A stretch of DNA of 16,878 nt, taken from NCBI GenBank assembly GCA_030670005.1, contig DAOVCL010000020.1, forward strand, positions 1 through 16,878. The letters run 5' to 3'. Source of the DNA: Candidatus Zixiibacteriota bacterium. Its GTDB lineage: Bacteria > SM23-81 > DAOVCL01. Positions 1-6,415 of this stretch are shown in pieces (within the stretch, counting starts at the first letter, position 1; every line of letters starts with the position of its first letter). The translations under genes were made by a program, and so were the position numbers. The notes below the pieces were generated by a model. That model saw nothing but the letters and a program-made list of their open reading frames with translations. It ran no database searches and was not told where the DNA came from.

Positions 1-898
1 AGGCCTGATCCTCCATCCAGACCGAGGAGATCTCCATAAAGTAACAGAGGTTCATATCACATCTATAGGCGAACTGAATGGCGTGGAAGAACTCATGGGC
101 ACAGGTTACTGCCAGGCTCTCCTCGGGCTTATGCCCAAAGATGGACTCCGGATAGTCATTGTCTATCACAATATAGCAGGTAGCAAAGTTTATGCTATCG
201 GATGGACTTATAAGAAATTCAGGACAAGCATACCCAAAAACCGCTGATCCCAGATCCTCCACATAGACATCAAACCTTCCATCCCCTCCGTAGTCCATAC
301 CATATTGGTCATAATAGTAACTATAGTCAGCATCCCTGATCGGCTCCCTGTATCCTAAGCCATCAACCTCGTATGCCCAGACATCATCCAAGGTCTCTCC
401 CACCAAGTTTATCCAATCAGGCACCCCATCCTGAGGGTCCTCATCGGTCATATCTGGAGCATCCCCGGTTGATCTCACATACCAGACCCGGAAGTGGCCA
501 GATGGGCTAACCCAGGAGGCTGTATCATCCGTGGTATAGGAGTGCCCAATGCCCCCGGTGAGAGAGTCCTCGCCTGGTTGGGTTGGCCGCAAAAGGTAAG
601 GCCAGAGGAGATCCTGGGTCTTTTTGCTTAACCGGTCCCAGTTCTGCTTTATCTCCAAGTAAAGAAGAGTTGCACTCTTCATAGGAGGGACACCCTTACT
701 CCTGAATTCAGGTTTCAACCTCTCAGGGTTGTGAAGGGCATAGATCTTTTGCACCAGTGAGGTCTCATAATCCAGTCTCTCCTCCTTTAGGGCCTGATCA
801 ATGAGTAGAAATGAAGTGGGTGCATCCTCAGCATCGGCAGTGGTTGAGTATAGGCCAAAACCAAAAAGAAATACCATTGCCACTAAACTAACTCTCAT
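1..898 (-). CDS. Secreted metalloprotease-like protein (HEFFH motif, MXAN_6640-like), 3' part outside window
   Basis: My own translation gives 299 residues before the window edge, with no stop, so the C-terminus is missing. Residues 1-23 form a signal peptide (MRVSLVAMVF core, TADA cleavage region). A propeptide-like stretch follows (about 25-110), then a domain with GHFRVWYV (135-142), an acidic PDMTDEDPQDGVPDW segment and AHEFFHAIQFAYR at 267-279. His268, Glu269 and His272 fit a zincin HExxH site, and the downstream MEISSVWMED (288-297) resembles the extended region of the MXAN_6640 family of putative metalloproteases, from memory of that family. The ATG at 898 is preceded by a strong SD (AAGGAGA). 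It lies 108 bp after the CcdA-like gene on the same strand and probably has its own promoter. Homologues often end in a sorting-type C-terminal domain, which cannot be checked here. Peptidase activity is inferred. Confidence 0.75.
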   Translation of the reverse strand, partial: MRVSLVAMVFLFGFGLYSTTADAEDAPTSFLLIDQALKEERLDYETSLVQKIYALHNPERLKPEFRSKGVPPMKSATLLYLEIKQNWDRLSKKTQDLLWPYLLRPTQPGEDSLTGGIGHSYTTDDTASWVSPSGHFRVWYVRSTGDAPDMTDEDPQDGVPDWINLVGETLDDVWAYEVDGLGYREPIRDADYSYYYDQYGMDYGGDGRFDVYVEDLGSAVFGYACPEFLISPSDSINFATCYIVIDNDYPESIFGHKPEESLAVTCAHEFFHAIQFAYRCDMNLCYFMEISSVWMEDQA

Positions 899-938
899 CT
901 TCTCCTTCTTCTTTCTTGGGTTATTTTTGCTTCAGATC

Positions 939-947
939 CTTATAGCA
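939..947 (-). promoter_or_regulatory. Possible extended -10 promoter for the metalloprotease gene
   Basis: Minus-strand TGCTATAAG has the TGn extension next to a TATAAT-like hexamer (5 of 6), about 40 nt before the start codon at 898. No convincing -35 box lies 16-18 nt upstream. Weak support. Confidence 0.25.
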
Positions 948-1006
948 TAAAACCTACAAGGCGTCCCTCTTTGATACATACATCTCTAAATTGTTAGTAA
1001 CTCTTT

Positions 1007-1666
1007 TTAAATAAGCAGATTCGAGACATAATAGATGAGCTGAAATCCAAAAAGGATAAGAACTGATCCACAGACAATCTGAAAAGTTCTAAGCAGTTTG
1101 GCTGACCTAACCAGCTTTTCGGGAATAATACCCATTAGGCTCCCTAAGACTATGGGAGCGACCGCCGCCCCTATCCCAAAAGAGAGAGCATATAAAATCC
1201 CTGAGCCCACATTTTCTGCTACACAGCCGATGTAGGTAAGAACGGCTACAAGTGGCACACAAGGGGAGATACCCAAAAGAAAGCCTAAAAATAACATACT
1301 TTCGGTGCCCTTATCCAATCTCCTTTCCTTTAAACCTTTTCCCACAGGTTTTCTAAACCCTCTTTCAAAAACGATAAATATACCCAATGCTATCATAAAA
1401 AAGGCTACTATGAGATAAAGATAACCTGACTTATGGGGTGGAAAAAAACGGTTGATGAAATTGAAAGCGAAAGTGGCCAATCCGCCCAAGATAGCAAGTG
1501 CTAAAAGCCTGCCAAGCGAAAATGATAAGGCAGTTTTTAAACCTGCCTGCCAACTCCTTTTTGTCCCCCCAATATAGGGTAGAAGCACAGGAGCAGTATA
1601 AGCGAGGCAAGGACCCCAGCCCATAGTAAAGCCACCTACTAACAATTTTAGCAGATTAGAAAGCAT
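1007..1666 (-). CDS. CcdA/DsbD-type thiol-electron transporter membrane protein
   Basis: A 219-residue protein with about six hydrophobic segments. Two Cys-Pro-type motifs sit in the two halves: GWGPCLAYTAPVLLP (Cys20) and GISPCVPLV (Cys136). This pseudo-symmetric pair is the hallmark of CcdA and the DsbD transmembrane domain, which pass electrons from cytoplasmic thioredoxin to extracytoplasmic thiols. A basic loop (about 101-120, FERGFRKPVGKGLKERR) separates the halves. Extra cysteines are at 148 and 198. The length fits stand-alone CcdA proteins. The start overlaps the end of the exported MBL gene by 11 nt, with GTGGAG just before the ATG, so translation is probably coupled. TauE/SafE-like transporters share the fold and are the main alternative. 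The neighbour suggests the reductant serves an exported, cysteine-bearing hydrolase; that link is inferred. Confidence 0.8.
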   Translation of the reverse strand: MLSNLLKLLVGGFTMGWGPCLAYTAPVLLPYIGGTKRSWQAGLKTALSFSLGRLLALAILGGLATFAFNFINRFFPPHKSGYLYLIVAFFMIALGIFIVFERGFRKPVGKGLKERRLDKGTESMLFLGFLLGISPCVPLVAVLTYIGCVAENVGSGILYALSFGIGAAVAPIVLGSLMGIIPEKLVRSAKLLRTFQIVCGSVLILFGFQLIYYVSNLLI

Positions 1667-2447
1667 TCTCCACTTTTATACTCTTGCCTACTCCAACAGA
1701 GATAAAATTCTTTCCATACGCTTTTTCAAACAGTTTTCTGGCAAGATCACCAGAACAGTGACAAGGGGCCGCTTTCTCAACTCCCTCTTTTTTAACTCCG
1801 TTGATGATCCCTTTTATCTGCCAGCTATTCATCCAGCACAGATGGAAGCCGCCCAATACCAGATAGACTTCGCTATCAAAGATCTCTTTCGCCTTCTTTA
1901 CTATGTTTACAACCCCAGGATGAGCACAACCCGTTATCACTACCAGTCCCTTGGCCGTTTTTATGATAAGGGATTCCTCCTTTATCCAACCGCCCAATTC
2001 TCCGGTGGAATAGACATCCTCGCAGATCTTTGAAGGCTTGTGAACCTCTACCAATTTGGCGCCTGCAGCCTTTACCTCTTCTTTGACCCTTCGGGGTAGA
2101 GACTTGGGCATATAAACGGTAACATCAGGATTTACCCCCAAAAAATCGGAAAGCCCGCCGATGTGGTCGTAGTGAATATGTGAGAGGACTACTACATCCA
2201 CTTCCTTAGGGTCAATTTTGAGCTTTTTCATATTTTCCAGAAGCACCGACCCTTCTCCACCGACATCGAAGATAATTGACTTTTCCGGCCCCTTTACAAA
2301 ACAGGAGAATCCCCACCTGGTCTCCAGATTTCTGTCATAAGGGTTATTATCGTAAACTATGGTAAGTTCCAAATCCCTCGCGGCTACTAAGGGCGGAAAT
2401 AAAATGGCAAATATTAGGACTAAAATTAGCCAATTTAGCTTAGGCAT
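1656..2447 (-). CDS. Exported metallo-beta-lactamase-fold hydrolase (COG1237 type)
   Basis: 263 residues from the ATG at 2447. This start is chosen over one 13 codons upstream because AGAGGAGAAG precedes it directly, and because the longer reading begins inside a repeat and would bury the signal sequence. Residues 1-24 (MPKLNWLILVLIFAILFPPL core) look like a signal peptide. The MBL metal ligands are visible: SHIHYDHIGG (His90, His92, Asp94, His95), GCAHPG (His176) and GGFHL (His202). These fit the COG1237 family, which includes proteins annotated as a dihydropterin ribofuranosylaminobenzene phosphate synthase; that name should not be transferred, since this one is exported. Cysteines at 174, 204, 229 and 231 (the last two in PCHCSGD) are notable next to a CcdA partner. 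It overlaps that gene by 11 nt. The substrate is unknown. Confidence 0.82.
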   Translation of the reverse strand: MPKLNWLILVLIFAILFPPLVAARDLELTIVYDNNPYDRNLETRWGFSCFVKGPEKSIIFDVGGEGSVLLENMKKLKIDPKEVDVVVLSHIHYDHIGGLSDFLGVNPDVTVYMPKSLPRRVKEEVKAAGAKLVEVHKPSKICEDVYSTGELGGWIKEESLIIKTAKGLVVITGCAHPGVVNIVKKAKEIFDSEVYLVLGGFHLCWMNSWQIKGIINGVKKEGVEKAAPCHCSGDLARKLFEKAYGKNFISVGVGKSIKVENAF

Positions 2448-2462
2448 CTCTTCTCCTCTTAT

Positions 2463-2637
2463 GAACTTAGCTCGCTTCGCTCGCAAAGTTCTCCATAGGG
2501 GCTCACCGACCCTTTGACGCTCCGCAATCCTGCGCTCGCTCGGATTGCGGAACTGTCATAATTGAATCCCGCACTTATGCATAAGTGCAGGACTTCAAAC
2601 TACCCCCGGGTCTCGGAATTTTCAGAAATTCCGAGAC
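2463..2637 (-). repeat. Structured composite repeat, copy 1
   Basis: Read on the minus strand this holds, in order: a 12-bp perfect hairpin (2610-2637, stem GTCTCGGAATTT); a long hairpin (2562-2598) closed by TTGAA/TTCAA around the palindrome GCACTTATGCATAAGTGC; a 9-bp hairpin (2522-2550, CCGCAATCC/GGATTGCGG, loop with GAGCGAGCG); a GGGTCGGTGAG block; and a terminal module ending GCGAGCTAAGTTC. The same order and orientation recur at 15262-15428 on the plus strand. It fills the gap between two co-directional genes, reaches into the end of the aminotransferase gene and stops just before the SD of the MBL gene. Confidence 0.85.
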
Positions 2638-3803
2638 TTGAAATAACCATCCATTCTATCAAATGCTTTATTTATCATCTCTTCAGGAACACAAAATGAT
2701 AGTCTCAAATGAGATTCACCAGTGGGGCCAAAAGCTATACCAGGTGTTGTTGACACCTTTGCTTCTCGCAGGAGTCTTTGGCAAAAGGCTATCGAATCTT
2801 TGCCCTCATCCAATAGTATTTTAGGGAACATAAGATAAGAACCCCCTGGTTTTTGGTAGCTAAAAACTGAATCAAATCTGTCTAAGCGCTGGCACATTAA
2901 ATTACGGGCAGATAAGTACTTATCTCTAAATTCTGCAACACAATCCTGCGGACCTCTCAAGGCCGCAAGCGCCGCATATTGAGAGACTACTGGGGCACAA
3001 ATTGCAAAGGCAATATGCGCTTTGGTAATTTGAGGAACTAATTTCTCGCTTGCCTGTAGATAACCAATTCTCCAGCCGGTCATGGCGTATGTCTTGGTAA
3101 ATGTATAACAGCTTACCACATTCCCTTTCATCTCAGGAATTGAGCCTATACTGAAATGTCTATGCTCGTCATATGTAAAGTATTCGTATGCCTCATCGGT
3201 AATGACCATTAAATTGTTCTCCAAAGCAACATCCGCCAATTGACAAAGCTGTTTTTCACTGAAAACAGTGCCAGATGGGTTGCTTGGTGAACAATACATA
3301 ATGGCCCTTGTCCTTGGAGTTATCGCCTTCTTGATGGCTTCAATATCTAAAATAAACCCCTCTTCCTCAATTGTTGGAACAAAGACCGGTCTGCCCGAAG
3401 CGAGGAGAACCTGGCGAACATGAGTAGAATATGTGGGAGATGGGAAAATAACCTCATCACCTGGGTCGATTAAAGCCATTACAGCAGCAGATAGCCCTTC
3501 GATAGCACCTACGGTGATCAATATTTGAGAAGGATTGCTATCTATGTCGTTGTCCCTTTTAAGTTTTTTGACGATTTCCTCCCTTAATTCCAATAGGCCA
3601 GGGGTCTCAGAATACCCGCCAACAAGCCCATTTTTTACGGCAGCAATTGCGGCATCCTTAATATGATTAGGGGTATCAGAAGTTGGTTTTGCCCAGGATA
3701 AAAATGCTACATCCTCAATTTCTTTTGATAACTTTGTCATCTCATGGATTGCAGATTTTTTTATCTCCATAACTCTATTTGAGGCCCTCCGGTTATTCTT
3801 CAT
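2622..3803 (-). CDS. Class I/II pyridoxal-phosphate aminotransferase (aspartate aminotransferase-like)
   Basis: 393 residues from the ATG at 3803, chosen over an ATG 19 codons upstream because GAGGAG sits 8 nt before it and the upstream codons look like leader DNA. Fold-type-I landmarks are in order: YSETPGLLELREEI (substrate loop), SPSNPSGTVF (Asn175), ITDEAYEYFTYD (Asp203 and Tyr206, contacting the PLP ring), FTKTYAMTGWRIGYL (Schiff-base Lys237, phosphate-binding Arg245) and HLRLSFC (Arg367, substrate carboxylate). It should transfer an amino group between an amino acid and a 2-oxo acid in the cytoplasm; aspartate, aromatic or branched-chain substrates cannot be told apart. The last residues (SRNF) and the TGA stop are encoded inside the first hairpin of the downstream repeat, so the natural C-terminus may have been altered. 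It is separated from thiE by 128 bp. Confidence 0.9.
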   Translation of the reverse strand: MKNNRRASNRVMEIKKSAIHEMTKLSKEIEDVAFLSWAKPTSDTPNHIKDAAIAAVKNGLVGGYSETPGLLELREEIVKKLKRDNDIDSNPSQILITVGAIEGLSAAVMALIDPGDEVIFPSPTYSTHVRQVLLASGRPVFVPTIEEEGFILDIEAIKKAITPRTRAIMYCSPSNPSGTVFSEKQLCQLADVALENNLMVITDEAYEYFTYDEHRHFSIGSIPEMKGNVVSCYTFTKTYAMTGWRIGYLQASEKLVPQITKAHIAFAICAPVVSQYAALAALRGPQDCVAEFRDKYLSARNLMCQRLDRFDSVFSYQKPGGSYLMFPKILLDEGKDSIAFCQRLLREAKVSTTPGIAFGPTGESHLRLSFCVPEEMINKAFDRMDGYFKSRNF

Positions 3804-3862
3804 CCTATTTTCTCCTCGTATAATATGTTCATTTACCACTGAAACACAAAATGACTTCATTT

Positions 3863-3950
3863 AGCCAGATCAGAGGATCTGACCGCTGGGGCTCTACCCG
3901 TTACCATCTGGTCAACACAGGGCCTAAAGGTTCAAATCCTACCCTTGGCT
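3863..3950 (+). other. Structured spacer with tRNA-like 3' part, overlapping the end of thiE
   Basis: Read on the plus strand, AGCCA (3863-3867) can pair with TGGCT (3946-3950). Inside are a 6-bp hairpin CAGATC/GATCTG (3867-3882) and a GGTTCAAATCC segment like a tRNA T-arm. The D-arm, anticodon arm and the rest of the acceptor do not form properly, and the T-arm-like part overlaps the thiE stop codon. I do not call a tRNA. It may be a decayed one, or a hairpin in the thiE-aminotransferase spacer. Confidence 0.25.
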
Positions 3951-4588
3951 TTTCTTCTCTTTGCCTCGATTATCCTCTCCCTCAACCGCTCCACCTTGGC
4001 CCTTCTGTCCTCTGCTGCCATAACCGCCTTTATCACCGCTACCCCGTCTGCCCCCCAAAGGATAGGGACCTGCACATTCCTCTCGTCAATACCGCCAATG
4101 GCCAAAATAGGGAGTGCAACTGCCTCCCTTAGCCGCCGCAGTATCTCCGCACCCAAGGCCGGCCCCGCATCCTTAGTAGTCGTTGAAAAGATGGGCCCAA
4201 CTCCCAGGTAGTCTGCTCCCTCTCTACAGGCCTGGAGGGCATCTTCTATTTCCTTCACCGAATAGCCGATAATCTTATCGGGTCCCAGGATCTTCCTGGC
4301 TAAAGGAAGGGGGAGGTCTTCGGGGCCGATATGCACCCCATCTGCCCCCAAGGCTAAGGCCTGATCTACCCGATCATTAACCAGGAATAGGCTGCCAAAT
4401 TTTTTCACCTCTTCAATTAGCCTCAGGCCCAAATCATAAAATTCCCTATCCCCTACCCTCTTCTCTCTAAACTGGATCATCTCCGCCCCTCCTAAGAGGG
4501 CCTGCCGCACAGACTCTTGTAAATTCCCACCGGCAATCTCCCGGTCGGTGATGACACAGATATTTACCTCTTTGAGCCTCTTCCCCAT
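3932..4588 (-). CDS. thiE: Thiamine-phosphate synthase
   Basis: 218 residues, the usual ThiE length. The enzyme joins the thiazole phosphate (THZ-P) and HMP-pyrophosphate to make thiamine monophosphate in the cytoplasm. Family motifs are clear: MIQFREKR (37-44), VNDRVDQALALGADGVHIG (70-88, Asn71/Asp72 region), EDLP (90-93, Mg-binding Asp91), GVGPIFSTTTK (129-139, phosphate and thiazole binding) and ILAIGGI (161-167). The ATG lies one base after the stop of the Omp85 gene (TAAGATG), so it is translationally coupled to the tamB-tamA operon, an unusual home for a vitamin gene. No thiamine (TPP) riboswitch is seen. The tail is basic (EAKRRKAKGRI). A TenI-like homologue is the alternative, but the complete motif set favours ThiE. 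Confidence 0.93.
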   Translation of the reverse strand: MGKRLKEVNICVITDREIAGGNLQESVRQALLGGAEMIQFREKRVGDREFYDLGLRLIEEVKKFGSLFLVNDRVDQALALGADGVHIGPEDLPLPLARKILGPDKIIGYSVKEIEDALQACREGADYLGVGPIFSTTTKDAGPALGAEILRRLREAVALPILAIGGIDERNVQVPILWGADGVAVIKAVMAAEDRRAKVERLRERIIEAKRRKAKGRI

Positions 4589-4589
4589 C

Positions 4590-6413
4590 TTAAAAGCAGT
4601 AAAGGATGCTGAAGTGAAACCTTCCCCCGGGTTTCACCCCTTCAGAGACAATCCTCTGTCCATAGTCCAGGCGGAGAGGTCCAACCGGAGTAAAGATTTG
4701 AACTCCATATCCTATGCTTAGATTAAGCCTGTTTAAGGAGATAGAGTCCCGATCCTTCCAGACTCCACCCCCATCCAAGAAGACGGTTCCTCCCAATCTC
4801 CAGAAAAGGGGGAATCTCAGTTCGAGGTTGGAGACAAGGAGAATCCTCCTCTCTATAGCATTCCCTAAAGTGTCTTTCGGCCCAATGCTCCCCTCCCCAT
4901 ATCCCCTGATAGACCCTCCGCCACCAGCGAAGAACCAGTCAGTGCTGGGAACCTCCCTGGTGGAACCAAACGGCTGGGTTAATCCTAACTTTAATCGATT
5001 AGCTAAAATGAGTCTTTTGATCAACTCCTGGTATCTACACCAAGAGCCAATCACCCGGTAGAAGTTACGATCCCCTCCTAAGGGGCCACCATAAAAAGAG
5101 GTGGAAAGTTGGGTCCAGGAGCCCTGGTGCGGGACAAACACATTGTCTCTGGTATCATTAGTGGCCGAAAGGCCAATCCTCCGCCTGATGGTAATACCTT
5201 CTTCCTCCTTAATCTCCTCTGCCATGCTGGGGGAGACGCCAAAGATGTCTACTCTCTCATAGGAATAGTCTGCGCGGAGGATGAAGTTCTTCCTTATCTC
5301 ATGACTTAGATCAAGATCCCCTCCAAATCTCTGTATCCTGTAGCCCAATAATTTATCCTTTACCCCTTTATCAAAGTAAAGCTTCAAGGACAGGGGGGTT
5401 CTTGTATGTAGAAACCATGGTTCGGTATAGGTGACAGCAAAACTATTCTTCAGGTTGGCCCAATTGCCGAGGACCTGAAAGCGAAGGGTGGTGCTCAAAG
5501 TTAGCTTCCTCCCAGATCCCCCAATGTTTCGGTTCCCCCATTCCCCGGTTAAATCGAAGGTAACATCATACTGCTCATCCTGGCCCAATCCCGTACGGAG
5601 GCCAAACCATCTGCTCTCTCTCTCCATAACCGAGACGATGAAATCCGGATTCCCCGGCTTCTCAAAGGGGTTCTGGGCATAGATCCTCACATAGTTGAAG
5701 AGGCCCGTGGAATATATCCTCTGTTGGCTCTCCTCGATCTGGGAGCGACAGTAGATCTCCCCTGGCTTAATCGTTAGCTCCCTCTTTACCAGGTTTTTCC
5801 GCACAGATCTAAGCCCCCAGACTTTAATCTCTCCATATCTCACCAAATCTCCCTCCCTGATTTGAAAAAGGACTCTGGCCGAAGTGCTGTCAGGAGAGAG
5901 TTGATAACTGGGCTCAACCTGAGCGTAGGGGTATCCGTTGTTCGCATAAAGGGAGATTATCCTCTCCTTATCCACCTTTAATCCCTTTACTGAAAGGGAA
6001 TCCCCAAACTTAGTGGCTGTAATTCGGGAGAGCTTGCCAACGGGGAGGTGAATTGCGCCGGAGAATTCAACTCCGCTCACCAGGGTCTGAATCCCCTCGT
6101 GAATGGTGATTAATAGGTCAAGTTTCCCCCCCTCACCTCTGGAGGTATCTGCTTTTACCTGGGCGGCCAGGAAACCGTATCGGTGATAGAGGGCAGAAAT
6201 CTTTATTAAATCAATCTCTAAGGCCCTCTGATCAAATTGGTGATGGGACCACCAACGATCCTCTTTGGTAGTCATCTGGTCCTTTATCTGGCCAGAAGAG
6301 AGATGAAAGTTGCCCTTAACAAAAATTTTCCCTATCGGTTGAGGAAAGAGGCTGGAGGGTGAGAACAGGAAAGATAGGAGGAAAAGGATGAGCGATCCTT
6401 TTAATAAGACCAT
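4590..6413 (-). CDS. tamA: Omp85-family outer-membrane assembly protein, TamA-like
   Basis: About 607 residues. The N-terminus is a signal peptide (MVLLKGSLILFLLSFLF core). Three POTRA-like repeats follow (about 26-107, 110-188, 191-267; note GEIKVWGLRSVRKNLVKREL), then a 16-strand-type barrel region (270 to the end) with GGGGSIRGYG near 498-507, matching the conserved (V/I)RGY loop that inserts into Omp85 barrels. The final residue is Phe after alternating aromatics, a beta-signal. Three POTRAs and the TamB-like neighbour favour TamA over BamA (usually five POTRAs). The ATG at 6413 lies just after the tamB TGA (TGAAAATG); a GTG at 6428 would add five residues and overlap tamB by 13 nt. Neither has a good SD. 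Expected role: insertion of proteins or transport of lipids at the outer membrane, with TamB spanning the periplasm. Confidence 0.85.
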   Translation of the reverse strand: MVLLKGSLILFLLSFLFSPSSLFPQPIGKIFVKGNFHLSSGQIKDQMTTKEDRWWSHHQFDQRALEIDLIKISALYHRYGFLAAQVKADTSRGEGGKLDLLITIHEGIQTLVSGVEFSGAIHLPVGKLSRITATKFGDSLSVKGLKVDKERIISLYANNGYPYAQVEPSYQLSPDSTSARVLFQIREGDLVRYGEIKVWGLRSVRKNLVKRELTIKPGEIYCRSQIEESQQRIYSTGLFNYVRIYAQNPFEKPGNPDFIVSVMERESRWFGLRTGLGQDEQYDVTFDLTGEWGNRNIGGSGRKLTLSTTLRFQVLGNWANLKNSFAVTYTEPWFLHTRTPLSLKLYFDKGVKDKLLGYRIQRFGGDLDLSHEIRKNFILRADYSYERVDIFGVSPSMAEEIKEEEGITIRRRIGLSATNDTRDNVFVPHQGSWTQLSTSFYGGPLGGDRNFYRVIGSWCRYQELIKRLILANRLKLGLTQPFGSTREVPSTDWFFAGGGGSIRGYGEGSIGPKDTLGNAIERRILLVSNLELRFPLFWRLGGTVFLDGGGVWKDRDSISLNRLNLSIGYGVQIFTPVGPLRLDYGQRIVSEGVKPGGRFHFSILYCF

Positions 6414-6415
6414 TT

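Noticed and set aside
2610..2637. Intrinsic terminator after the aminotransferase gene.
   Set aside because: The stem is strong but is followed by a G-run (CGGGGGTAG) instead of a T-tract on the transcribed strand.
3819..3824. Perfect TATAAT on the plus strand.
   Set aside because: No -35 box at proper spacing and no plus-strand gene below it; the site is in the leader of a minus-strand gene.
3804..3931. Possible TPP riboswitch between thiE and the aminotransferase (minus strand contains CTGATCTGG and TAAATG words).
   Set aside because: The conserved CUGAGA and the GCGUAGGGA 3' block are absent, and the site lies below thiE, not above a thiamine gene.
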